Positions 54,329 through 62,791 are shown, counted from the stretch's first letter. The stretch is 64,000 bases of DNA from an uncultured Pelagibacteraceae bacterium (GCA_902560075.1 CACEKE010000003.1:62001-126000), one strand, 5' to 3'. The notes: a model not told the origin generated them from the letters alone. Numbers and translations: made by a program.

Positions 54329-55760
54329 GGTAATTAAAAATTTAAAAAAAATTATATTCTTATTCTTATTAATATTTCCAAATAAACTTAATGCTAGTTT
54401 TTTTGAAGATTTAACAAGTCAAATTGTCGAAAACCCAAAAAGACTTAGTTATGGAGTTTCTGTGACAGATGTAAATAAAGATGGAAACTTTGATTTTGTG
54501 GTCACTGGGTTTGGTTATCTTAACTTGGCATTATCTTATAAAGATGGAAAATTAATAAATATTGTTAATGAAAATATTTTTTCTGATGAATTTAGAAGAA
54601 CTATTGGTGTTGCTGCATGTGATATTGATAGAGATGGATACGAAGAAATTTATTTCCTTAACACAGACACCTACAGTGGTACGAAAAAATACTCAGATAG
54701 ACTAATAGACTTTGATGGAAACAAATTTTTAGATTTATTTGAAGTTGAAAAAAATAAAAAGGATTTAAATTTGACAGCTGGAAGGTCAGTTGCTTGTGTA
54801 GATAGAAAAGGTGATGGAACATACGGCGTTTATGTTGCTAACTATGGGGGACCAACTAGATTTTATGAATATAGTGACAACGTAATAGTTGATAAGTCAG
54901 TTCAATTAAATTTAGCAAAAGTAACAGGAGGTCGAGCAGTTGTAGCAGGTCATATTATTTCAAATAAAATGGATATTTTTGCTGCTAATGAGAGAGGTGC
55001 TAATTTTCTTTATAAAAATAATAATGGTAAATTTTTAGACGTTGCATACGAGTATAGAGTAGAGGATGTTCTTCAAAATGGTAGAGGTACAGCTTTATCA
55101 GACATATATTATAGAGGGAGATTAGATATTTTGAACGGTAACTGGGGAGGATTTCATAGAGCTTATGTATTAAAAGATAAAATTTTTGAGGATATTGCAA
55201 AACCAACATTTGATGTGCCAACAAGAATTAGAACGATTATTTCAGCTGATTTAGATAATGATGGATATGATGAAGTTTTTATGAATAACATAGGTGAACC
55301 AAATAAACTTTTCAAAATATTGGATAATGGAGTTTTAGAACAATTACCATTAGATATTGGTTTAGAACCAGATGGTTACGGAACTGGAGCCGCTGTAGCA
55401 GACATAGACAATGACGGTATATTGGAATTATTGGTTTCTCATGGTGAAAGCAGAGATCAACCATTATCCCTTTATAAAGCAAAAGTGGACCCTAACCATA
55501 AATATCTTAGAGTAAAACCTTTGAATAAATATGGAGCACCAGCAAGGGGCGCAACTGTAACTCTTATTTCGAATTTAAGAAAACATTCCAAAACGATTGA
55601 TGCTGGATCTGGATATTTGTGTCAGATGGAACCAGTTGCTCATTATGGAATTAGAAAAAATGAAAAAAATATTAGAATTCAAATTAAATGGACAAACGGA
55701 AAAACTAAAACAATTTCAGTTAAAGATTTAAACCAAACAATTACTTTAAGACAAAAGTAA
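54318..55760 (+). CDS. Secreted FG-GAP/VCBS repeat protein with ASPIC/UnbV C-terminus
   Basis: A 480-aa exported protein: signal peptide with hydrophobic core 'IIFLFLLIFPNKLNAS', then seven or so beta-propeller blades with calcium-binding loops ('DVNKDGNFDF', 'DIDRDGYEEI', 'DLDNDGYDEV', 'DIDNDGILEL'), and an ASPIC/UnbV-like end 'NKYGAPARGATVTLIS' and 'WTNGKTKTISVKDL'. Such propellers bind ligands or partners outside the membrane. It is the last gene of the photolyase operon, an odd mix of cytoplasmic and secreted products, and its tail directly meets the fasciclin gene. Confidence 0.88.
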   Translation: MQFKVIKNLKKIIFLFLLIFPNKLNASFFEDLTSQIVENPKRLSYGVSVTDVNKDGNFDFVVTGFGYLNLALSYKDGKLINIVNENIFSDEFRRTIGVAACDIDRDGYEEIYFLNTDTYSGTKKYSDRLIDFDGNKFLDLFEVEKNKKDLNLTAGRSVACVDRKGDGTYGVYVANYGGPTRFYEYSDNVIVDKSVQLNLAKVTGGRAVVAGHIISNKMDIFAANERGANFLYKNNNGKFLDVAYEYRVEDVLQNGRGTALSDIYYRGRLDILNGNWGGFHRAYVLKDKIFEDIAKPTFDVPTRIRTIISADLDNDGYDEVFMNNIGEPNKLFKILDNGVLEQLPLDIGLEPDGYGTGAAVADIDNDGILELLVSHGESRDQPLSLYKAKVDPNHKYLRVKPLNKYGAPARGATVTLISNLRKHSKTIDAGSGYLCQMEPVAHYGIRKNEKNIRIQIKWTNGKTKTISVKDLNQTITLRQK

Positions 55761-56234
55761 TTATTTTAAAGGTTGAAGAACTCTATTTATATAATGTATT
55801 ACACCGTTTGAAACTTCGACATCAGCTGTTACAACTTCTGCCTCATTAATATAAACTATACCATTTACTTTTTTAACCGTAATTTCTTCACCGTTAATAG
55901 CCTTAAGTTTAACTTCACCATCTATTTCGGAAGAAGTAATTTTTTTTGAAAAAACATGTCGACCTAATATATTTACTAACTTATCTTTATTTTCTTCTCT
56001 TAATAGACCGTAATATGTTTTCGCACTTATCGCAGCAAACGCATCATCTAATGGTGCAAATACAGTGAAAGGTCCAGCCCCTTTTAGATTTTCATTTAAA
56101 CCAGATTTAGCAAGAGTTTCATTTAATTTATTAAACTTACCTGCTTCATTAAGCTTTTCAATTACATTTCCAAATGTAATAGATGGGACAAACGTCATAA
56201 TTATTACGCTTAAGATTAGATTGAATTTATTCAT
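55761..56234 (-). CDS. Secreted fasciclin (FAS1) domain protein
   Basis: A 157-aa protein: signal peptide 'FNLILSVIIMTFVPSITFGN' and one FAS1 domain with H1 'LKGAGPFTVFAPLDDAFAAI' and H2 'VVTADVEVSNGVIHYINRVLQPL' boxes. FAS1 domains mediate adhesion or small-molecule binding at the cell surface. It is alone on the minus strand and converges, with no gap, on the FG-GAP gene. Confidence 0.93.
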   Translation of the reverse strand: MNKFNLILSVIIMTFVPSITFGNVIEKLNEAGKFNKLNETLAKSGLNENLKGAGPFTVFAPLDDAFAAISAKTYYGLLREENKDKLVNILGRHVFSKKITSSEIDGEVKLKAINGEEITVKKVNGIVYINEAEVVTADVEVSNGVIHYINRVLQPLK

Positions 56235-56338
56235 GGACTTTAAATAACAATAAATTAATAATTTAAAAGCCTATTTAACTGCGACAAAAGTTAGAATAAA
56301 ATTACTACAAAATATCAATATTTCATGTATTAGACCTT

Positions 56339-56482
56339 ATGACTTTTTGTTCTGTATCACTAATTGCATTATTTATCGCTGCACTAGGTATTTTTATTTT
56401 TAGAAAACCCTCAAAAGCAGAGTTAAATAAGTTCGAAAAAGAGGACCAAGAAAGATTTAACTGGTCAAAAATGGGTTTTTAA
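56339..56482 (+). CDS. Small single-pass membrane protein (47 aa)
   Basis: Not in the ORF track. 'MTFCSVSLIALFIAALGIFI' is a membrane helix, followed by 'FRKPSKAELNKFEKEDQERF' and 'NWSKMGF', a charged tail. It fills the gap 56235-56500, has an ATG start and coherent composition. Its stop codon lies inside a perfect 20-bp palindrome (56471-56490), 18 bp before the next gene. No known family; support is the clean ORF and the membrane-helix-plus-charged-tail layout. Confidence 0.5.
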   Translation: MTFCSVSLIALFIAALGIFIFRKPSKAELNKFEKEDQERFNWSKMGF

Positions 56483-56490
56483 AAACCCAT
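56471..56490 (+). terminator. Perfect 20-bp palindrome at the end of the 47-aa gene
   Basis: ATGGGTTTTTAAAAACCCAT is fully self-complementary and covers the last codons and TAA of the small gene. With no spacer it must open a small loop in RNA. It could act as a weak terminator or attenuator before 56501, or be a protein site. Confidence 0.4.
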
Positions 56491-56500
56491 ATTATATCAA

Positions 56501-57202
56501 ATGAAACTCTTGTTAAATTTTTTAAAATTGATTCCAATTTTTTTATTAACTCTAACTTTTTCAAACATTTCTATATCTGCTGAAAAAAATTATTATAAAG
56601 ATTTAGTTACAGATTGGTCTAGGATCTTTCCAGACAATAATAGAAACGCTGCAGGTCCAAAATTTTTTAAGTATATAATTGATAAAGATATTACTTATAA
56701 TGATTTTGTTGAATACAACAAACTATACTGTGCTGTATCTGGATCACTAATTGATCCTAATAGCACCGCTGAGTTTGTAAATATAAGTGAGGAAAAAACT
56801 GGAAAACAAATTTGTGGAAATTATTATAGATGTTGTGTTCCCTGTTCATGTGATTTGATGAAATATACGACGGTTCAAAAAATGAAACATAAGTTTAAAG
56901 ATGGATTAAAAGAATTTTATGTTCTTACAATTAATAATCCTTGTACAAAAAAAGATTTTCCTGAAAGGGTAACAAAAAAATATTTCTGTGATGGTAGTAA
57001 TATTTCAAAAGACCAAGTTTATAATCTAGATGGACGAATGGTCATTGGTTTATTTCATAATACAAAACCATGTAATGATAATGACATAAAAATTGTGAAA
57101 GCTCATCCTGTCACTGGAGAATACTGTGATATCAGAAACAACACTCCTTTAGAAAAATTACAAGCTGGAATGGGAGATATATTTATAAAACTTGCTAGGT
57201 AA
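56501..57202 (+). CDS. Secreted cysteine-rich protein of unknown function
   Basis: A 233-aa protein with a signal peptide ('LLLNFLKLIPIFLLTLTFSN', cut near 'SISA-EK') and ten cysteines in the mature part, four of them packed in 'GNYYRCCVPCSCDLMKYTTV'. The remainder ('LYCAVSGSL', 'NPCTKKDFPE', 'YFCDGSN', 'KPCNDND', 'EYCDIRN') spaces single cysteines evenly, which suggests disulfides or a metal centre in the periplasm. I recognise no family. It overlaps, tail to tail, the photolyase-like gene by 8 bp. Confidence 0.8.
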   Translation: MKLLLNFLKLIPIFLLTLTFSNISISAEKNYYKDLVTDWSRIFPDNNRNAAGPKFFKYIIDKDITYNDFVEYNKLYCAVSGSLIDPNSTAEFVNISEEKTGKQICGNYYRCCVPCSCDLMKYTTVQKMKHKFKDGLKEFYVLTINNPCTKKDFPERVTKKYFCDGSNISKDQVYNLDGRMVIGLFHNTKPCNDNDIKIVKAHPVTGEYCDIRNNTPLEKLQAGMGDIFIKLAR

Positions 57203-58337
57203 ACTTAGCAATTATCTTAGGTATATAAGTTTTAAAATTAAAAAAACCTTTATTACAAAATTGCCAAGAAAATTGATCTAATTCTCTATAAATAAATTTA
57301 TAATTACTTAAGTTAGACATAACAAAATCCAAATTTTCTCCAACACATGGATAAAGAATATAAAAATCGCTTTTAATTTCTTTTAATTTATCAACTGAAA
57401 CAATTTCGCAATTAATTGACAAACTCTCAATTCTTTCAAGTTGGTCATTAATTAATTCAGATTTAAATTTTATAACATTATCACTTAGTTTGACTTGTCT
57501 AAATTCATTTGAGTTAACTACTAAAATTATTTTATTAAATTTAAATTCTTTTAAATTTGAAATTTCAAATGACAAACTATTTTCAAAAATAATAAGAGTT
57601 TTATCCTCATTTATTGTTGGATTAATAAAATCATTCTTAATAATTGAATAAGTTTTATCGGCCATTTTGGGAGGTGCATTTTCATTTAATTTTATATTTT
57701 GAAACCTATTATTAGTAAATTTTTTTATGTTCCATTCTGATGCTAAGTAATGTTTTCCTTGTGTTTGAATACCAGCAACCCATCTCCAACCCAATGTGTT
57801 TGAAGCTGCATCTCCATCATAAAGATGCTTTAAAAAAAATTCCGCCCCTAATTGCCAAGGTAAATCAAGTGTGAAAATCCATATACTTGCAAACCACATT
57901 CTCGTATGATTGTGTAAGTAATTGTGTGTTTTTAATTCTTTCACCCACTCATCAAAACATTCAATATTAGTTTTTCCTTCTATAGCTTTTAGGTAATTGA
58001 TATCCTCTTTATATTTTTCTCTTATGCTGTTTAAGCTAATTATATAATCACTCCAAACGGAGGGTCTCAACTCTAACCATCCTTTCCAATAAGTTCTCCA
58101 AAGTACTTCTTGAATAAATTTTTCATTTTTATTAAAGGAATATTTTGCTAGTGATTTTTTAATAATTTCAACTTCGTTTAGAACCCCATGAGTTATATAT
58201 GGGGACAGACAAGAAACATTACCACGTTTATCAGGTCCAAAATCAAAATTCCTCAATTTTGAATAGTCTGATAAGTTTCTTTCAACAAATCTATCTAACT
58301 TTTCAACGGCTTTCGCCCTAGTTGTCTCAAAATTCAT
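57195..58337 (-). CDS. Photolyase-like FAD-binding protein with N-terminal FAD domain and C-terminal alpha/beta domain
   Basis: A 380-aa protein. Residues 5-215 are a photolyase FAD-binding domain: 'VLWRTYWKGWLELRPSVW', 'NHTRMWFASIWIFTLDLPWQ', 'HLYDGDAASNTLGWRWVAGI'. The usual N-terminal antenna domain is missing. Instead residues about 235-375 are a strand-helix region ('TLIIFENSLSFEISNLKEF', 'KIILVVNSNEF') that looks like an alpha/beta domain moved to the C-terminus. Light-driven DNA repair is likely but the lesion is unknown. Six bp downstream of argG on the same strand. Confidence 0.85.
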   Translation of the reverse strand: MNFETTRAKAVEKLDRFVERNLSDYSKLRNFDFGPDKRGNVSCLSPYITHGVLNEVEIIKKSLAKYSFNKNEKFIQEVLWRTYWKGWLELRPSVWSDYIISLNSIREKYKEDINYLKAIEGKTNIECFDEWVKELKTHNYLHNHTRMWFASIWIFTLDLPWQLGAEFFLKHLYDGDAASNTLGWRWVAGIQTQGKHYLASEWNIKKFTNNRFQNIKLNENAPPKMADKTYSIIKNDFINPTINEDKTLIIFENSLSFEISNLKEFKFNKIILVVNSNEFRQVKLSDNVIKFKSELINDQLERIESLSINCEIVSVDKLKEIKSDFYILYPCVGENLDFVMSNLSNYKFIYRELDQFSWQFCNKGFFNFKTYIPKIIAKFT

Positions 58338-58343
58338 AATTAT

Positions 58344-59528
58344 TTATTTTAGCTTTTTTTTGTGAAAATTAATAAATCTCTCAACGTTTGATTTATTAAA
58401 TGTTTTATTTTCCTCAAACGAAACTTTTTTCATTGAATAAGCTTTGCTTTTAGTTTGTCTTGAGAAAATTGTTATATTCCCTTTATAGAGTTTTAATTTT
58501 ACTGAACCGTTCACTTTATTTCTTTTATCATCAATAACTCTTTGTAACTTAAATCTTTCTTTTGAAAACCAATATCCATTATAAATTAATTCTGCATATC
58601 TTGGCATAACCTCATCTTTTTTATGCATAGTCTTTTTATCAAGAGTGACGGACTCTATTGCTCTATGAGCATGATGTAATAATGTTCCACCAGGAGTTTC
58701 ATAAACGCCTCTAGACTTAATTCCTATAAATCTATTTTCAACTAGATCAACTCTTCCAATTCCATTTTTACTAGCTAACTGATTAAGTTTTTCTAAAAGT
58801 TTAGCAGGAGAAGTTTTTTTTCCATTAATTCCACAAGGATCTCCATTTTTAAAATTGATGGTCACAAAACTTGACTTATTTGGAGCTTTCTCTGGAGATA
58901 TTGTTCTTTGATATATAAACTCTGGGGCAAAGTTTTTTGGATTTTCTAATGCTTTTCCTTCTGTAGAGGTATGAAATAAATTATCGTCAACAGAAAAGGG
59001 TGGTGCACCTTTCTTATCTTTAGGGATAGGTATTTTGTTTTTTTTTGCGTACTTAATCAAATCAGATCTTGAATTCATTGTCCAAATACGCCAAGGGGCA
59101 ATCACCTTTATTTTTGGCGCAAAATAATAATAACCTAGCTCAAATCTTACCTGATCATTTCCTTTTCCCGTTGAGCCATGTGAAACGGCAAATGCTTTAA
59201 ATTTCTTTGCAATTCTCACTTGATCTTTAGCAATTAAAGGTCTTGCAATAGATGTGCCAAGTAAATATGAACCTTCATACAAAGCATGACCTCTGATCAT
59301 TGGATAAACGTAGTCCTTTACAAAAACATCCTTTAAATCATTGATTATAATATTTTTTACACCAAGTTTTTTTGCATTATTGATAATTTTCTTTTTATCC
59401 ATTTCCTGACCCACATCAGCTGTGTATGCAATGACTTCTGCATCATAATTTTCCTGAAGCCATTTAAGTATAATGGAGGTATCTAGTCCACCAGAGTAGG
59501 CTAAAACAATTTTTTTTTTTGATTTCAT
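58344..59528 (-). CDS. argG: Argininosuccinate synthase
   Basis: Condenses citrulline and aspartate with ATP. The 394-aa protein has 'KIVLAYSGGLDTSIILKWL' (PP-loop), 'VIAYTADVGQEMDKKKI', 'AVSHGSTGKGNDQVRFELGYY' (in parts) and 'KSRGVYETPGGTLLHHAHRAIES' (in parts). Normal length. It lies between the ialB-like gene (7-bp gap) and the photolyase-like gene; argH is not in the window. Confidence 0.96.
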   Translation of the reverse strand: MKSKKKIVLAYSGGLDTSIILKWLQENYDAEVIAYTADVGQEMDKKKIINNAKKLGVKNIIINDLKDVFVKDYVYPMIRGHALYEGSYLLGTSIARPLIAKDQVRIAKKFKAFAVSHGSTGKGNDQVRFELGYYYFAPKIKVIAPWRIWTMNSRSDLIKYAKKNKIPIPKDKKGAPPFSVDDNLFHTSTEGKALENPKNFAPEFIYQRTISPEKAPNKSSFVTINFKNGDPCGINGKKTSPAKLLEKLNQLASKNGIGRVDLVENRFIGIKSRGVYETPGGTLLHHAHRAIESVTLDKKTMHKKDEVMPRYAELIYNGYWFSKERFKLQRVIDDKRNKVNGSVKLKLYKGNITIFSRQTKSKAYSMKKVSFEENKTFNKSNVERFINFHKKKLK

Positions 59529-59535
59529 TCAAAAA

Positions 59536-60048
59536 TTATGTGCAACTTTTTTTTGCAGCACCATAAGCTTTTGTAAAACCCATTAAAGAATAATGGTCAA
59601 TAGTTTGCGATCCTTCTTTATTATAACCTGTAACCATAATTCTTGATGCCTTTTTCATAGTTTTAATAATTTTTCTCTCAATTTTATTATCAGCAATCCA
59701 AGCAAAACCTTCCTGTTTGATATCAAATTTATAGTTTGTCTTTCCTGATTTTGCTGAAACTGTATTTTGATTGTTATAATTGTAGCCAGATGTTGTGCTC
59801 ACTTCGTCAACTATTTTTTCATTAGGTCTAAAACTTACAAAAAGTCTTGCTTCTCTCTCAACTTTTTTTGGAGATTGCAAGACAGGCTTAGATTGTGCAA
59901 AACAAACTTTTTCAACCCCATTCAGGTATACAACTGCCTCCCAATCTTTATATTTACCGACCTTCTTAATTTCTTCGGCATTAACTAAACTAGAGCATAT
60001 AAAGAAAGATAAAAATAATTTTATTATAAGTTTTTTAATTAAGGACAT
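59536..60048 (-). CDS. Invasion-associated locus B (IalB) family periplasmic protein
   Basis: A 170-aa protein: signal peptide 'LIIKLFLSFFICSSLVNAEE', then an IalB-type domain ('KYKDWEAVVYLNGVEKVCFAQSKP', 'ARLFVSFRPNEKIVDEVSTTSGY' and a final 'AYGAAKKSC'). The two cysteines can form the family disulfide. IalB relatives are widespread in free-living alphaproteobacteria, and the name's link to host invasion does not apply here. Overlaps the aldo/keto reductase gene by 10 bp. Confidence 0.9.
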   Translation of the reverse strand: MSLIKKLIIKLFLSFFICSSLVNAEEIKKVGKYKDWEAVVYLNGVEKVCFAQSKPVLQSPKKVEREARLFVSFRPNEKIVDEVSTTSGYNYNNQNTVSAKSGKTNYKFDIKQEGFAWIADNKIERKIIKTMKKASRIMVTGYNKEGSQTIDHYSLMGFTKAYGAAKKSCT

Positions 60049-61073
60049 GGATTGGGATATTTTCTTTGAATTGAGTTAATTTCATTTATTACATCTTTAT
60101 GTAAATTTACTTTTACACTTTCTATATTTGTTTTCAACTGATCCATAGTAGTCGCACCAATTATTACACTTGTCATAAAGTCTTGAATCTCGCAAAATTT
60201 AATAGACATTTGACTCATATCTAAATTATATTTTTTACTAATTTGATAATATTCCTCTACTGCGTTCTCAGATTGTGGTTTTCTATATCTTCCCCAAAAT
60301 TCATAGTCCCTCTCAATTCTTGATCCTTTAGGCATCGCACCATTTCTATACTTACCACTTAAATAACCACTTGCTAAAGGAGAATAAGACAAACAACCAA
60401 TTTGTTCTCTAATCGATACCTCAGCAAGCCCGACCTCATAGGATCTATTAAGTAAACTATAAGGATTTTGAATAGACATCATTCGTGGTAAATTTTTATC
60501 CTTTGATAAATGCACATAGTTCATCACTCCCCAAGGTGTCTCATTAGATAAACCGACATATCTAATTTTTCCCTCATCAATATATTTTTGCAAATGATTA
60601 AGCACATCTTCAAATTGACTCCATTCACTTTCTTTATGTATGTACCCAAGTTTTCCAAAATTATTTACGTTCCTCTCAGGCCAATGTAATTGATATAAAT
60701 CTATATATTCTGTTTTTAATCTTTTAAGACTATTATTAAGAGCACTTTCAAGATTTTTTCCAACAAAACTATTTTCGCCATTTCTAAGATAATCTCTCGA
60801 AGGTCCAGCAACTTTTGTTGCAAGCACAACTTCATTTCTTTTTTTTGATTTAGAAAACCAATTACCTATAATTTCCTCTGTTAATCCATAAGTATTTTTT
60901 TTTGGTGGTACGGAATAAAGCTCTGCCGTATCCCAAAAATTAACACCGTTTTCTAAGGCATAATTCATTTGTTGAAAAGCATCTTCTTGGCTATTTTGCT
61001 CTCCCCAGGTCATTGTACCGAGACAAATTGTGCTAACATTTAGTTCAGTATTTCCTAATTTTTTGTAATTCAT
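60039..61073 (-). CDS. Aldo/keto reductase (Tas-like)
   Basis: A 344-aa NADPH-dependent (beta-alpha)8 enzyme: 'TICLGTMTWGEQNSQEDAF', catalytic 'INFWDTAELYSVPPKKNTYG'-type segment (here 'VNFWDTAELYSV'), 'YIDLYQLHWPERNVNNFG', 'YSPLASGYLSGKYRNG' and 'VIIGATTMDQLKTNI'. Length and the 'MTWGEQN' start fit the E. coli Tas subgroup; substrate unknown. It is divergent from the BI-1 gene. Confidence 0.93.
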   Translation of the reverse strand: MNYKKLGNTELNVSTICLGTMTWGEQNSQEDAFQQMNYALENGVNFWDTAELYSVPPKKNTYGLTEEIIGNWFSKSKKRNEVVLATKVAGPSRDYLRNGENSFVGKNLESALNNSLKRLKTEYIDLYQLHWPERNVNNFGKLGYIHKESEWSQFEDVLNHLQKYIDEGKIRYVGLSNETPWGVMNYVHLSKDKNLPRMMSIQNPYSLLNRSYEVGLAEVSIREQIGCLSYSPLASGYLSGKYRNGAMPKGSRIERDYEFWGRYRKPQSENAVEEYYQISKKYNLDMSQMSIKFCEIQDFMTSVIIGATTMDQLKTNIESVKVNLHKDVINEINSIQRKYPNPCP

Positions 61074-61108
61074 AATTTTTTAATTAGCATTTGTTAGTGT
61101 TTGTCTGC

Positions 61109-61137
61109 TTGAAAATATATTAAAATATTACTATATA
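61109..61137 (+). promoter_or_regulatory. Promoter of the BI-1 family gene
   Basis: TTGAAA (61109-61114), 17-bp spacer, TATATA (61132-61137), then 6 nt to the ATG at 61144. The same spacing as the timA promoter; predicts a leaderless mRNA. Confidence 0.6.
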
Positions 61138-61143
61138 TGTTTC

Positions 61144-61902
61144 ATGGAATTTAACAGAGATAATATTTTAAATAAAACAACAACTGCAAAAAAAGCTGTT
61201 GTGATGGACGAAGGCTTAAGAGCCTACATGCTTAAAGTCTATAATTATATGTCGACAGGAGTTTTGTTAACTGGAATAGTTGCGCTATTAACATTTAAAA
61301 TGTCAGTAGTGACTAGTACTGATGGTTCAATAGTTGGTCTTACAGAAATAGGTAACGCTATATACCTATCGGGTCTTAAATGGATTATAATGTTGGCGCC
61401 ATTAGGTATTGTGCTTTATATGAGCTTTGGGATGAATAAAATGAGTGCATCAAAAGCTCAAACAACTTTCTGGGTGTTTGCTGGCTTAATGGGTTTATCT
61501 CTTTCCTCAATATTACTTGTTTACACAGGATTAAGTGTAACTAGAGTATTCTTTATCACTTCAGCAACTTTTGGAGCAATGAGTATTTATGGTTATACTA
61601 CTAAAAGAGATTTAACAAAATTTGGATCTTTCTTAATGATGGGTTTGATAGGAATTATAATTGCATCATTAGTAAATATTTTTTTAAAATCCTCAATGAT
61701 GTATTTTATTATCTCAATTTTAGGCGTTTTAATTTTTGTTGGCTTAACTGCTTATGATACACAAAAAATCAAAAACATGTACGCAGCATCAGATAGTGGT
61801 GAGTTGATGGGTAAGAAAGCAATAATGGGTGCTTTAACATTATACTTGGATTTTATAAACCTCTTTATAATGTTACTAAGATTATTCGGTCAAAGAAGAT
61901 AA
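61144..61902 (+). CDS. Bax inhibitor-1 / YccA family membrane protein
   Basis: A 252-aa protein with seven membrane helices after a charged N-terminus: 'YNYMSTGVLLTGIVALLTF', 'MSASKAQTTFWVFAGLMGLSLSSIL' (in parts), 'FFITSATFGAMSIYGYTTKRDL', and the C-terminal 'ALTLYLDFINLFIMLLRLFG', the BI-1 signature. Family members are calcium-leak or protease-modulating membrane proteins (YccA modulates FtsH). It ends one base before the DUF2794 gene, which is on the other strand. Confidence 0.95.
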   Translation: MEFNRDNILNKTTTAKKAVVMDEGLRAYMLKVYNYMSTGVLLTGIVALLTFKMSVVTSTDGSIVGLTEIGNAIYLSGLKWIIMLAPLGIVLYMSFGMNKMSASKAQTTFWVFAGLMGLSLSSILLVYTGLSVTRVFFITSATFGAMSIYGYTTKRDLTKFGSFLMMGLIGIIIASLVNIFLKSSMMYFIISILGVLIFVGLTAYDTQKIKNMYAASDSGELMGKKAIMGALTLYLDFINLFIMLLRLFGQRR

Positions 61903-62247
61903 TTATCTCTGAAGTTTTTTCCAATTTGTATTATTTAATAAGTTCTCAAGATTGTCTGAATTTCGATAAATAACACCTTTTGAATCTGTTATTAAGTATT
62001 TAAAATTTTTATTATTTGGTTTAAAATTTTTGCAAATTTTGTACATAGCATTTTCTGCTGTATTTTTAAAAACACTAAATCCAACTTGCTTAGCAGAAAT
62101 TGTTAATCCATAGTCTTTCCAAGATCCTTCCGAGACCATTTTAGCATAAAGATTTAATATGATTTTTAGCTCTTTTTTTTCAAAAAAATTTTTTTTTCTA
62201 TTTAAATCAAAATTATTATTGACTATAAGTTTTAAGTTAGTTTTCAT
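61903..62247 (-). CDS. DUF2794 family protein
   Basis: A 114-aa protein of the alphaproteobacterial DUF2794 family: 'FEKKELKIILNLYAKMVSEGSWKDYGLTISAKQVGFSVFK' (in parts) and 'YKICKNF', 'YLITDSKGVIYRNSDNLENLL'. The track starts at TTG 62250; ATG 62247 is preferred. Its start overlaps the ispZ stop, so the two are co-translated. The function of the family is not known. Confidence 0.87.
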   Translation of the reverse strand: MKTNLKLIVNNNFDLNRKKNFFEKKELKIILNLYAKMVSEGSWKDYGLTISAKQVGFSVFKNTAENAMYKICKNFKPNNKNFKYLITDSKGVIYRNSDNLENLLNNTNWKKLQR

Positions 62248-62791
62248 CAATCTTATACTTGTTTATCAAACCTATTTGAAAAGCTGTAAATACAAAAGTT
62301 ATAGGTAACAATCCCCAGACTTTAAAATTAACCCAAAATTCCTCTGATTGAGTTCGCCATACGGCTTCGTTTAGAATAGCTAATCCAAAAAAGAAGTAAA
62401 TCCATCTATTTGTTAAAATCTTCCAACCTTCATCTTTAAGCGGTAAAGATTTACCTAAAAATTTTTTTAAAAGTGGTTCAGATGAAAAATATTTTCCAAA
62501 TATTAATACAAATCCAAATAAAATATTAACTACCGTGGGTTTAATATAAATAAATATAGGATTGTCAAAATAAATTGTTAATGCTCCAAAAAAAGTAATT
62601 AATATTCCTCCGATAAGGGGAATCATTGGAATTTTTTTTTCTAAGAACCAAATAATTACAACCGCTATCAATGTTGCAACTATAAATGGTGGTATGGCGA
62701 CTTTAAGATCTTTACCGCTATTATAATAAATACTAAAGAAAACCAATAACGGACCAAAGTCTGTGACAAATTTGATTAAAGATTTATTCAC
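62237..62791 (-). CDS. Inner membrane-spanning YciB / septation protein IspZ
   Basis: A 184-aa IspZ/YciB family protein with five to six membrane helices: 'SLIKFVTDFGPLLVFFSIYY', 'DNPIFIYIKPTVVNILFGFVLIFGKYF', 'LPLKDEGWKILTNRWIYFF', 'NEAVWRTQSEEFWVNFKVWG'. These are the family blocks. The start codon is GTG at 62791. Family role: envelope and septation related in gamma- and betaproteobacteria. Confidence 0.92.
   Translation of the reverse strand: MNKSLIKFVTDFGPLLVFFSIYYNSGKDLKVAIPPFIVATLIAVVIIWFLEKKIPMIPLIGGILITFFGALTIYFDNPIFIYIKPTVVNILFGFVLIFGKYFSSEPLLKKFLGKSLPLKDEGWKILTNRWIYFFFGLAILNEAVWRTQSEEFWVNFKVWGLLPITFVFTAFQIGLINKYKIDEN

Noticed and set aside
61903-62250. TTG start of the DUF2794 gene, and similar TTG starts in the track (21767, 22522, 31216, 33284, 38134, 49536)
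   Set aside because: In each case a nearby downstream ATG gives the normal family N-terminus or a typical overlap, so the ATG was used.
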